This document shows, one piece after another, positions 52,333 to 60,233 of a DNA stretch of 64,000 nt (positions within the stretch are counted from its first letter, which is position 1; each line of letters opens with the position of its first letter). The notes below the pieces were generated by a model. The model saw nothing but the letters and a program-made list of their open reading frames with translations. It had not been told where the DNA came from and searched no databases. Source of the DNA: Mycolicibacterium baixiangningiae. Lineage in GTDB: Bacteria; Actinomycetota; Actinomycetes; Mycobacteriales; Mycobacteriaceae. The stretch lies in NCBI RefSeq assembly GCF_016313185.1, contig NZ_CP066218.1, positions 1,178,001 to 1,242,000 of the forward strand, written 5' to 3'. The position numbers were made by a program, and so were the translations under genes.

Positions 52333-53769
52333 ATGCGTGAGTATCTGAAGTTCTACATCGACGGCCAGTGGGTCCAACCGCTGCGCCCAAACATCCTCGA
52401 GGTCGACAACCCGACCACCGAAGAGATCTCCGGCAAGATCGCGCTGGGGTCGTCGGCGGATGTCGACCTGGCCGTCAATGCGGCCCGCCGGGCCTTCACC
52501 GGCTGGTCGCAGACCACCCGCGAGGAGCGTCTCGACGTGCTGCAGGCCATCCTGGCCGAGTACCAGAAGCGGGCCGGTGACCTCGCCGACGCGGTGACCG
52601 AGGAGATGGGCGCGCCGGCCTCGCTGGCGGCGGGTCCGCAGGTGAACCTGGGCCTCGGGCACCTGATGACCGCCATCGACGTGCTGAAGAACTACGAGTT
52701 CGAAGAGCAGCACGGTTCAACGCTGGTGGTGAAGGAGCCGATCGGTGTCTGCGGCTTGATCACCCCGTGGAACTGGCCGATCAACCAGATCGCGGTCAAG
52801 GTGTACCCGGCGCTGGCGACCGGCTGCACGATGGTGCTCAAACCGTCGGAGGTCGCCCCGTACTCGGCGCAGATCTTCACCGAGATCGTCGATGCCGCAG
52901 GCGTTCCCGCGGGCGTGTACAACCTGGTCTACGGCGACGGCCCCGGGGTGGGCGCACCCTTGTCGAGCCATCCCGACGTCGACATGGTGTCGTTCACCGG
53001 GTCGACGCGCGCCGGGGTGGAGGTCGCGCGTAACGCCGCCCCGACAGTCAAGCGGGTGACGCAGGAACTCGGCGGCAAGAGCCCCAACATCGTGCTCGAC
53101 GACGACGACTTCGCCAAGAGCGTGGCCGCCGGTGTCTCGGTGATGATGATGAACAGCGGTCAGAGCTGCAACGCGCCGTCACGCATGCTGGTGCCCACCT
53201 CGCGGATGGACGAGGCGATCCAGATCGCCGAGCAGACCGCCGGTGCGGTCAAGGTCGGCGATCCGGGCGACAAGGCCGCGATCGGCCCGGTGGCGTCGAA
53301 GGCGCAGTTCGACAAGATCCAGGGGCTGATCCAGAAGGGCATCGACGAAGGTGCGACGGTCGCGGTCGGTGGCCCCGGACGCCCGGACGGCCTCGACCGG
53401 GGCTACTACGTCAAGCCGACGGTGTTCGCGCACGTCACCAACGACATGACCATCGCGCGCGAGGAGATCTTCGGGCCGGTGCTGTGCATCCTCGGCTACG
53501 ACGACCTCGACCAGGCGCTCGAGATCGCCAACGACACGGAATACGGTCTGGCGGGCTATGTCTCGGGATCTGACCTGGACAAGGCGCGCGAGGTCGCGCG
53601 CAGGATCCGCGCCGGCTCGGTGGCCATCAACCACGGCTTCGACATGAGCGCGCCATTCGGTGGATACAAGCGCAGCGGCAACGGACGCGAGTGGGGCCAC
53701 TTCGCCTTCGACGAGTTCCTCGAGATCAAGGCCGCGCTGGGCTACGCGCCGGAGGCCGCGGCCGGCTGA
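52333..53769 (+). CDS. NAD(P)-dependent aldehyde dehydrogenase
   Basis: 478 residues. Signatures: GLITPWNWPINQIAVKVYPA, VSFTGSTRAG, general-base Glu245 in QELGGKSP, catalytic Cys279 in MNSGQSCNAPSR, and EEIFGPVLCI. The ATG at 52333 has GGGGAGAG upstream and is preferred over a GTG three codons earlier. It probably oxidises the aldehyde released by the ThDP enzyme just upstream. Last gene of the operon; a 30-bp hairpin follows. Confidence 0.9.
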   Translation: MREYLKFYIDGQWVQPLRPNILEVDNPTTEEISGKIALGSSADVDLAVNAARRAFTGWSQTTREERLDVLQAILAEYQKRAGDLADAVTEEMGAPASLAAGPQVNLGLGHLMTAIDVLKNYEFEEQHGSTLVVKEPIGVCGLITPWNWPINQIAVKVYPALATGCTMVLKPSEVAPYSAQIFTEIVDAAGVPAGVYNLVYGDGPGVGAPLSSHPDVDMVSFTGSTRAGVEVARNAAPTVKRVTQELGGKSPNIVLDDDDFAKSVAAGVSVMMMNSGQSCNAPSRMLVPTSRMDEAIQIAEQTAGAVKVGDPGDKAAIGPVASKAQFDKIQGLIQKGIDEGATVAVGGPGRPDGLDRGYYVKPTVFAHVTNDMTIAREEIFGPVLCILGYDDLDQALEIANDTEYGLAGYVSGSDLDKAREVARRIRAGSVAINHGFDMSAPFGGYKRSGNGREWGHFAFDEFLEIKAALGYAPEAAAG

Positions 53770-53776
53770 CACAGTG

Positions 53777-53842
53777 CGCGCCGACACTACGGTTGTTGAC
53801 GGATTCGGGCGGAATCCGGTCAACAACCGTAGTCTCGGCGCG
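53777..53842. terminator. Long, nearly perfect hairpin after the aldehyde dehydrogenase gene
   Basis: 24-base arms (53777-53800 and 53819-53842) with one mismatch, for example ACTACGGTTGTTGAC against GTCAACAACCGTAGT; inside them GGATTC/GAATCC (53801-53806, 53812-53817) extends the stem to about 30 pairs. It separates the catabolic operon from the rhamnose operon and would terminate transcription. A drifted copy lies at 45351-45413, so it is also a repeat-family member. Confidence 0.7.
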
Positions 53843-53845
53843 GTA

Positions 53846-53888
53846 TTGACTCCCTCGCGGTTCTTATCCTACTGTGAGCGCAGTCACG
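53846..53888 (+). promoter_or_regulatory. Rhamnose operon promoter region with CRP-like site
   Basis: TTGACT (53846-53851), 18 bases, TACTGT (53870-53875) is the best promoter I can draw. TGTGA-GCGCAG-TCACG (53873-53888) matches the mycobacterial CRP consensus TGTGA-N6-TCACA at nine of ten positions and overlaps that -10, so CRP would repress this promoter, or the true promoter lies nearer the gene and CRP activates it. The sequence does not decide. Confidence 0.5.
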
Positions 53889-53890
53889 TG

Positions 53891-53904
53891 TTGAAACGTT
53901 TCAA
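53891..53904. promoter_or_regulatory. LacI-family operator of the rhamnose operon
   Basis: TTGAAACGTTTCAA is a perfect 14-base palindrome with the central CG typical of LacI-family operators, 19 bases before the mutarotase start. The LacI gene at 60230 is the last gene of the same operon and is the obvious ligand. Confidence 0.8.
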
Positions 53905-53922
53905 GCAAGGATGGGGAGCGGC

Positions 53923-54249
53923 ATGGATGCCAGGACGACAGAACGTGTCTGCTTCCTGCTCCACCTCAGGCGTGACCGCATCGACGACTACCTGAAAGCC
54001 CACGAACACGTGTGGCCCGAAATGCTGGAAGCGCTGCGGCAGGCCGGTTGGCGCAACTACTCGCTGTTCCTCGACGCCGACGACGGTCTGGTGGTCGGCT
54101 ACTTCGAGACCTACGACTACGACGCCGCGACCGCAGCGATGGCGGCCACCGACGTCAACGACAGGTGGCAGGCCACGATGGCCGGCTACTTCGACAACCG
54201 GCCGGATCACGCGATGGACCGGCTCACCCACTATTTCCACCTACCCTGA
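53923..54249 (+). CDS. rhaM: L-rhamnose mutarotase
   Basis: 108 residues. RVCFLLHLRRDRIDDYLKAHEHVWPEMLEALRQAGWRNYSLFL is the characteristic rhamnose mutarotase N-terminus; DGLVVGYFETYD and the terminal HYFHL complete the small ferredoxin-like fold. It interconverts alpha and beta L-rhamnose for the isomerase. The ATG at 53923, with GGGGAG upstream, is preferred over 53911, which sits against its own AAGG. First gene of the rhamnose operon, downstream of the LacI operator. Confidence 0.9.
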   Translation: MDARTTERVCFLLHLRRDRIDDYLKAHEHVWPEMLEALRQAGWRNYSLFLDADDGLVVGYFETYDYDAATAAMAATDVNDRWQATMAGYFDNRPDHAMDRLTHYFHLP

Positions 54250-54257
54250 GGATGGCG

Positions 54258-55577
54258 ATGAAAGTAGGAGCGCGCTCCACCACAGGCTGGAAAGCGACGA
54301 TCTCCGTCGCGATGTCGAACTACATCGAGGCGGGGTCGATCATCGCGATCGCCACCAGCCTCGGTTTCTGGCAGGCCGAATTCGGCATCAGCAACCTCGG
54401 CGTGGGCCTGCTCGCGGCGTTGAGCGCCAACGCTTTCGGCGCCGCCATCGGCGCGATCCTGGGCGGCCCGCTGTGTGACCGGTTCGGCCGCAAGGCGATC
54501 TACACCTACGACCTGCTGGTCTACATGGCCGGCGTGCTGGTGGCCGCCTGCGCGGTGAACTTCACCATGCTGCTGATCGCGTTCATCGTCACCGGCATCG
54601 CCGTCGGCGCCGGTGTGCCCGCGTCGTGGACCTACATCGCCGAGCAGGCGCCGTCGGTGCAGCGGGCCAAACACGTCGGCACCGCGCAGCTGGCCTGGTC
54701 GACAGGGCCGCTGATCGGGTTCGCGCTCGCCGCCGCGCTGGCCCCGCTCGGACTGCTCGGCTCGCGGCTGATCTTCCTGCACCTGTTCGTCGTCGCCGCG
54801 ATCGTCTGGTGGGTTCGGCAGGGGCTGCAGGAATCGCAGATCTGGCAGGACGAGGGCAAGAACGAGTCGGCCCAGGTCGCGTCGGCGGTGGGGGTCCGCG
54901 GGCTGCGTGGGTTGTTCTCGCGCAAGGTCAACATCTCCGCCCTGCTGTTCCTCGGCGGCATCTACCTGTTCTGGAACACCGTCGCCGGTCAGGCCGGCAT
55001 CTTCATGCCACGGGTCTACGACACCGCAGGCCTGCACAGCGCGGTCCAGCAGAACCTGCTGCAGGTCCTGGTGTGGGGCTGCACGGTGCTCGCCACCTAC
55101 TTCGGGTTCATGGGGCTCGCCGACCGGATGTCGCAGCGGCTGCTCTATGTCATCGGGGCGGCGCTGGGCATCGTCGGGTGGATCGTGCTCGTCGCGTTCA
55201 CCGACAACGGCGTCCCGACCATGCTGATCTTCGCGGTGCTGTGGGGTGTCTCGAGCGGTATCGGCGCGCAGGCGTTCTACAGCCTGTGGACCAGTGAACT
55301 GTTCGCCACGCCGTACCGCGCCAGCGCGCAGGGCGTGATGTTCTTCGTGGTCCGCACCGCCACCGGCCTGCTGTCGTACTTCTTCCCGACGATGCTCGCC
55401 GTGACCGGCCTGACCGGGGTCGGTCTGCTGCTCGTCGGCCTGCTCACCATCGCACTGGTCATCGGTGCGGTGTGGGCGCCGCAGACGCGCGGCAAGACCC
55501 TCAAGCAGATCGAGGCCGAACGCTACGGCACACCCGTCGACGCGGGCACCGCCGAGAAAGCAGCTGTCACACCATGA
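54258..55577 (+). CDS. MFS sugar transporter, probable L-rhamnose importer
   Basis: About 440 residues with twelve predicted spans. The loop motif CDRFGRKAIY between helices 2 and 3 and the C-terminal APQTRGKTLKQIEAERYG are those of MFS sugar porters. The ATG at 54258 is six bases from GAGG; an ATG two codons earlier touches it. It lies between mutarotase and isomerase genes, which is the argument for rhamnose as substrate. The stop overlaps the isomerase ATG (ATGA). Confidence 0.85.
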   Translation: MKVGARSTTGWKATISVAMSNYIEAGSIIAIATSLGFWQAEFGISNLGVGLLAALSANAFGAAIGAILGGPLCDRFGRKAIYTYDLLVYMAGVLVAACAVNFTMLLIAFIVTGIAVGAGVPASWTYIAEQAPSVQRAKHVGTAQLAWSTGPLIGFALAAALAPLGLLGSRLIFLHLFVVAAIVWWVRQGLQESQIWQDEGKNESAQVASAVGVRGLRGLFSRKVNISALLFLGGIYLFWNTVAGQAGIFMPRVYDTAGLHSAVQQNLLQVLVWGCTVLATYFGFMGLADRMSQRLLYVIGAALGIVGWIVLVAFTDNGVPTMLIFAVLWGVSSGIGAQAFYSLWTSELFATPYRASAQGVMFFVVRTATGLLSYFFPTMLAVTGLTGVGLLLVGLLTIALVIGAVWAPQTRGKTLKQIEAERYGTPVDAGTAEKAAVTP

Positions 55578-56722
55578 ATCCGCTCCTGGACAACCTGGCG
55601 ATCGAACTGCCGTCGTGGGCGTTCGGCAATTCCGGAACCCGCTTCAAGGTCTTCGGATCCCCGGGCACCGCGCGCACCGTCGAGGAGAAGATCGCCGACG
55701 CCGCGATGGTGCACCGGATGACGGGGCTGGCACCCACGGTCGCCCTGCACATCCCGTGGGACACCGTCGACGACTACGCCGCACTGTCGGCCTACGCCCA
55801 CGATCACGGCGTCGCACTGGGCACCGTCAACTCCAACACCTTCCAGGACGACGACTACAAGTTCGGCAGCCTCACCCACACCGACAAGGCCGTGCGACAG
55901 AAGGCGATCGACCACCACCTGCACTGCATCGAGGTGATGAACCAGACCGGTTCGCGTGACCTCAAGGTGTGGCTGGCCGACGGCACCAACTACCCCGGGC
56001 AGGGCGACATCCGCGGACGCCAGGAACGCCTCGCCGAATCGCTGGCCGCGATCTACCAGCACATCAGTCCGGATCAGCGAATGGTGTTGGAGTACAAGTT
56101 CTTCGAACCCGCGATGTACATGACCGATGTCCCCGACTGGGGCACGTCGTACGCCCACGTGACCGCGCTGGGCGAGCGGGCGATGGTCTGCCTGGACACC
56201 GGACATCACGCACCCGGCACCAACATCGAGTTCATCGTGGCCCAGTTGCTGCGGCTGGGCCGGCTGGGTTCGTTCGACTTCAACTCCCGGTTCTACGCCG
56301 ATGACGACCTGATCGTCGGTGCCGCCGACCCGTACCAGCTGTTCCGCATCATGTTCGAGGTGATCCGCGGCGGCGCACTGGATCCGAAGTCGGGCGTGGC
56401 GCTGATGCTCGACCAGTGCCACAACATCGAGGCGAAGATCCCCGGCCAGATCCGGTCGGTGCTCAACGTGCTCGAGATGACCGCGCGTGCGCTGCTCGTC
56501 GACACCGAGGCGTTGGCCACCGCGCAGGAGGCCGCGGACGTGTTGCGTGCCAACGAGATATTCATGGACGCTTTCTACACCGACGTCCGGCCGCAGCTCG
56601 CGCAATGGCGCACCGAGCGGGGACTGCCCGCCGACCCGATGGCGGCGTACGCCGAATCGGGATACCAGGACACCATCAACGCCGACCGCGTCGGCGGCAC
56701 GCAATCGAGTTGGGGAGCATAG
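55574..56722 (+). CDS. rhaI: L-rhamnose isomerase, RhaI type
   Basis: 382 residues, TIM-barrel isomerase of the Pseudomonas stutzeri/actinobacterial RhaI class, not the enteric RhaA. Metal and substrate residues are recognisable in LKVWLADGTNYPGQGD, EYKFFEPAMYMTDVPDWG, CLDTGHHAPGTN and FDFNSRFYADDDL. Converts L-rhamnose to L-rhamnulose. The context (mutarotase, transporter, aldolase, kinase) is decisive. Confidence 0.92.
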   Translation: MNPLLDNLAIELPSWAFGNSGTRFKVFGSPGTARTVEEKIADAAMVHRMTGLAPTVALHIPWDTVDDYAALSAYAHDHGVALGTVNSNTFQDDDYKFGSLTHTDKAVRQKAIDHHLHCIEVMNQTGSRDLKVWLADGTNYPGQGDIRGRQERLAESLAAIYQHISPDQRMVLEYKFFEPAMYMTDVPDWGTSYAHVTALGERAMVCLDTGHHAPGTNIEFIVAQLLRLGRLGSFDFNSRFYADDDLIVGAADPYQLFRIMFEVIRGGALDPKSGVALMLDQCHNIEAKIPGQIRSVLNVLEMTARALLVDTEALATAQEAADVLRANEIFMDAFYTDVRPQLAQWRTERGLPADPMAAYAESGYQDTINADRVGGTQSSWGA

Positions 56723-56725
56723 AGA

Positions 56726-58759
56726 TTGAATACCACCGTCACCGAACTGATCGAACGTTCCAACCGGCTGGGCGCCGACCCGAAGAACACCAACTACGCC
56801 GGCGGCAACACCTCCGCCAAGGGCACGGATATCGACCCGGCCACCGGCACACCGGTGGAACTGTTGTGGGTCAAGGGGTCCGGCGGTGATCTCGGTACGC
56901 TGAAGGAGTCCGGGCTGGCCGTGTTGCGGCTGGACCGGATGCGCGCGCTCGTCGACGTCTACCCCGGTGTGGAGCGTGAGGACGAGATGGTCGCCGCGTT
57001 CGACTACTGCCTGCACGGCCGCGGGGGCGCGGCACCGTCCATCGACACCGCCATGCACGGTCTGGTCGACGCCGCCCACGTCGACCACCTCCACCCCGAT
57101 TCCGGGATCGCGATCGCGACGGCCGCCGACGGGGAAGCGCTGACCAAGCAGATCTTCGGCGACCGGGTGGTGTGGGTACCGTGGCGCCGCCCCGGCTTCC
57201 AGCTGGGCCTCGACATCGCCGAGATCAAACGGGCCAACCCCCAGGCCATCGGAACAATCCTCGGGGGGCACGGCATCACCGCATGGGGTGACACGTCGGC
57301 CGAGGCCGAGGCGCGCTCGCTGGAGATCATCGCGACCGCCGAACGCTACATCGCCGACCACGGCCGCAGCGCGCCGTTCGGTGCGGCACTGGAGGGGTAC
57401 GGCGCGCTGGCCGACGAACAGCGCCGCGCCAAGGCCGCCGCACTCGCCCCGTTCCTCCGCGGGCTGGCGTCGGCCGACAAACCTCAGGTCGGCCACTTCA
57501 CCGACGATCCGCGCGTCCTCGAATTCCTCGAGAGCAGCGAACATCCCAGGCTCGCCGCACTCGGCACCAGTTGCCCCGACCACTTCCTGCGCACCAAGGT
57601 CACACCGCTGGTGCTCGACCTGCCCGCCGCCGCCTCGGTCGAGGACTGCACGGCGCGCCTGGCCGAACTGCACGAGGCGTACCGCGCCGACTACCGCGCC
57701 TACTACGAGCGGCATGCCGGAGCGGACAGTCCGGCGATGCGCGGCGCCGACCCGGCGATCGTGCTGATCCCCGGTGTCGGCATGTTCAGCTACGGCAAGG
57801 ACAAACAGACCGCACGGGTGGCCGGCGAGTTCTACCTCAACGCCATCAACGTAATGCGCGGCGCCGAGTCGATCTCCACCTATGCACCGATCGACGAGGC
57901 GGAGAAGTTCCGGATCGAGTACTGGGCGCTGGAAGAGGCCAAGCTGCAGCGGATGCCGACACCCAAACCGCTGGCCACCCGTATCGCGCTGGTGACCGGT
58001 GCGGCGTCGGGCATCGGCAAGGCGATCGCCACCCGGTTGGCCGCCGAGGGCGCGTGCGTGGTGATCGCCGACCTCGACGCCGAAAAGGCCACGGCCGCAG
58101 CTGAAGAGATCGGCACCAGTGACGTGGCGGTGGGCATCGCCGCGGACGTCACCGACGAATCGGCGGTGCAGGCCGCCATCGACGCCACCGTGCTGGCCTT
58201 CGGCGGCATCGACATCGTCGTCAACAACGCCGGGCTTTCGCTGTCGAAGGCGCTGCTGGAGACCACCGCCGAGGACTGGGACCTGCAGCACAACGTGATG
58301 GCGCGCGGTTCGTTCCTGGTGTCCAAGGCCGCGGCCAAGGCGCTGATCGACCAGGGCCTCGGCGGCGACATCATCTACATCTCGTCGAAGAACTCGGTGT
58401 TCGCCGGGCCCAACAACATCGCGTACTCGGCGACCAAGGCCGATCAGGCCCACCAGGTCAGGTTGCTCGCCGCCGAACTCGGTGAGCACGGCGTCAAGGT
58501 CAACGGCATCAACCCTGACGGGGTGGTGCGTGGTTCGGGCATCTTCGCCGGCGGGTGGGGTGCGAAACGGGCTGCGGTATACGGTGTTCCGGAGGAGGAG
58601 CTCGGCGCGTACTACGCGCAGCGCACGTTGCTCAAACGCGAGGTGCTGCCGGAGAACGTCGCCAACGCCGCGTTCGCGCTCTGCACGTCGGACTTCTCGC
58701 ACACCACCGGTCTGCACGTGCCGGTGGACGCGGGTGTCGCCGCGGCCTTCCTGCGATGA
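56726..58759 (+). CDS. Bifunctional rhamnulose-1-phosphate aldolase / short-chain dehydrogenase
   Basis: 677 residues, two domains. Residues ~1-410 are a class II aldolase: GGNTSAKG, HVDHLHPDSG (metal His pair) and GTILGGHGI. Residues ~420-677 are an SDR: VTGAASGIGKAIA, NNAGLSLS, YISSKNSVFA and YSATKAD. The fusion splits rhamnulose-1-phosphate to dihydroxyacetone phosphate and L-lactaldehyde and oxidises or reduces the lactaldehyde; the B. subtilis relative is called RhaEW. TTG start with GGGGAG eight bases upstream. The stop lies in the linker repeat shared with the Rv0907/ctpE junction. Confidence 0.9.
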   Translation: MNTTVTELIERSNRLGADPKNTNYAGGNTSAKGTDIDPATGTPVELLWVKGSGGDLGTLKESGLAVLRLDRMRALVDVYPGVEREDEMVAAFDYCLHGRGGAAPSIDTAMHGLVDAAHVDHLHPDSGIAIATAADGEALTKQIFGDRVVWVPWRRPGFQLGLDIAEIKRANPQAIGTILGGHGITAWGDTSAEAEARSLEIIATAERYIADHGRSAPFGAALEGYGALADEQRRAKAAALAPFLRGLASADKPQVGHFTDDPRVLEFLESSEHPRLAALGTSCPDHFLRTKVTPLVLDLPAAASVEDCTARLAELHEAYRADYRAYYERHAGADSPAMRGADPAIVLIPGVGMFSYGKDKQTARVAGEFYLNAINVMRGAESISTYAPIDEAEKFRIEYWALEEAKLQRMPTPKPLATRIALVTGAASGIGKAIATRLAAEGACVVIADLDAEKATAAAEEIGTSDVAVGIAADVTDESAVQAAIDATVLAFGGIDIVVNNAGLSLSKALLETTAEDWDLQHNVMARGSFLVSKAAAKALIDQGLGGDIIYISSKNSVFAGPNNIAYSATKADQAHQVRLLAAELGEHGVKVNGINPDGVVRGSGIFAGGWGAKRAAVYGVPEEELGAYYAQRTLLKREVLPENVANAAFALCTSDFSHTTGLHVPVDAGVAAAFLR

Positions 58760-58790
58760 GCGCTTGCGCGAAGAGCCGAGAGCCGCGATG
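58757..58790 (+). repeat. Linker repeat spanning the aldolase stop and rhaB start (second copy)
   Basis: TGAGCGCTTGCGCGAAGAGC begins at the aldolase stop and the element ends at the rhaB ATG, 31 bases later, exactly as at 14102-14135. About 29 of 34 bases agree, including GCGCGAAGAGCCGA in the middle and GCGATG at the end. GCGC and TGCGCGA give it partial dyad symmetry. Confidence 0.8.
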
Positions 58791-60233
58791 ACGCGCGGGA
58801 AGGTCGCCGCGATCGATCTCGGCGCCACCAGCGGCCGGGTGATGCTCGCCGACATCGGCCCCGATCGCCTCGACATGACGACGGTGGCCCGCTTCCCCAA
58901 CGACCCGGTGCGGGTGTGGAACGGCCGCCGCGATGCCCTGCACTGGGACATCACCGGGCTCTACGGGCAGGTGTGCTGGGGGTTGACGGCCGCAGCCAGG
59001 ACAGCCGACGACCTCGTCGGCATCGGTGTCGATTCGTGGGCGGTGGACTACGGACTACTGCGGGACGGCCGCCTGCTCGGCACCCCGCACCACTACCGCG
59101 ACGACCGCACGGCGACCGGGGTGGACCTCGTACACGCCGCGGTGGACCCCGATGAGCTGTACGGCCGCAACGGAATCCAATTCCTGCCGTTCAACACGAT
59201 CTACCAGTTGGCGGTGGAACGCGCCGACGGACTGCTCGATTCGGCCGACACCGTGCTGCTCGTACCCGATCTGATCAACTACTGGCTGACCGGCCGCGCC
59301 GCCGCCGAGCGGACCAACGCCTCGACCACCGGGCTGCTCGGCCGCGACGGCAGCTGGGACACCACCTTGATGCGCCGAATCGGACTGCGCCCGAGCCTGT
59401 TCGGTGACCTCGTCGAACCGGGCAGTGTGCTCGGACCGGTGCAGCCGCAGGTCGCCGCGTCGCTCGGCGTTCCCGACGGCGTGCAGGTGGTGTCGGTCGG
59501 ATCGCACGACACGGCGTCGGCCGTCGCCGCGATCCCGATGCGGCCCGGGCATTCGGCCTACATCTCGTGCGGCACCTGGGGTCTGGTCGGCGTGGAGTTG
59601 CCGGGGCCGGTGGTCACCGCCGAGAGCCGCACCGCCAACTTCACCAACGAGATCGGTGTCGAGGGCCGGGTGCGGTTCCTGCGCAACGTGATGGGCACCT
59701 GGTTGCTGTCGGAGACGGTGCGTCAATACGAACGGGACGGTGTGCCCGCCGATTTGGCGGTGCTGCTCGAAGGGGCGGCCACTGCGGCCGCACCAGCGGA
59801 GGTCTTCGACACCGGCGACCCGCGCTTCCTGCCGCCGGGAGACATGCCGGCCCGGATCGCTTCGTGGTACCGCGAACACGGACTGCCCGCTCCGCACGGG
59901 CCGGCCGAGACGGTGCGGGCCATCGTCGAAAGCCTCGCGGCTGCATTCGCCGCCGCGGTCGATGCGGCCGCCCGGCTCTCCGGTGTGGACGTCGCTACGG
60001 TGCACATGGTCGGCGGCGGCTGCCGCAACACGCTGCTCTGCCAGCTGACCGCAGACCGGCTCGGCAGGCCGCTGCTGGCCGGTCCCGTCGAGGCCACCGC
60101 ACTGGGCAACGTGCTGCTCACCGCGCGCGCCACCGGGCTGGTCGACGGCGATCTGGAAGCCCTGCGCGCCCTGGTCTCCGACCGGTTCCCCGCCACCCGC
60201 TACGTCCCGTCTGGTGCAATGGTGTCGTGGTGA
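58788..60233 (+). CDS. rhaB: L-rhamnulose kinase
   Basis: 481 residues, FGGY carbohydrate-kinase fold. AAIDLGATSGRVMLADI (phosphate-1 loop), GVDSWAVDYGLL, the substrate-side FNTIYQL, the second ATP segment ISCGTWGLVGVEL and the adenosine motif HMVGGGCRNTLLCQLTADRLGRPL are in the expected places. Phosphorylates L-rhamnulose at O1 for the aldolase. The ATG is supplied by the linker repeat. Stop overlaps the LacI start by four bases. Confidence 0.93.
   Translation: MTRGKVAAIDLGATSGRVMLADIGPDRLDMTTVARFPNDPVRVWNGRRDALHWDITGLYGQVCWGLTAAARTADDLVGIGVDSWAVDYGLLRDGRLLGTPHHYRDDRTATGVDLVHAAVDPDELYGRNGIQFLPFNTIYQLAVERADGLLDSADTVLLVPDLINYWLTGRAAAERTNASTTGLLGRDGSWDTTLMRRIGLRPSLFGDLVEPGSVLGPVQPQVAASLGVPDGVQVVSVGSHDTASAVAAIPMRPGHSAYISCGTWGLVGVELPGPVVTAESRTANFTNEIGVEGRVRFLRNVMGTWLLSETVRQYERDGVPADLAVLLEGAATAAAPAEVFDTGDPRFLPPGDMPARIASWYREHGLPAPHGPAETVRAIVESLAAAFAAAVDAAARLSGVDVATVHMVGGGCRNTLLCQLTADRLGRPLLAGPVEATALGNVLLTARATGLVDGDLEALRALVSDRFPATRYVPSGAMVSW

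Noticed and set aside
53846..53870. Promoter TTGACT-N13-TATCCT ahead of the rhamnose operon
   Set aside because: A 13-base spacer is too short for a sigma-70-type promoter; TACTGT at 18 bases fits better.
55523..58954. Very long open frame (over 1,100 codons) on the minus strand across the rhamnose genes
   Set aside because: It is antisense to well-recognised rhaI, aldolase-dehydrogenase and rhaB start; its composition (His/Arg/Val/Asp-rich) is the usual shadow of GC-rich genes.
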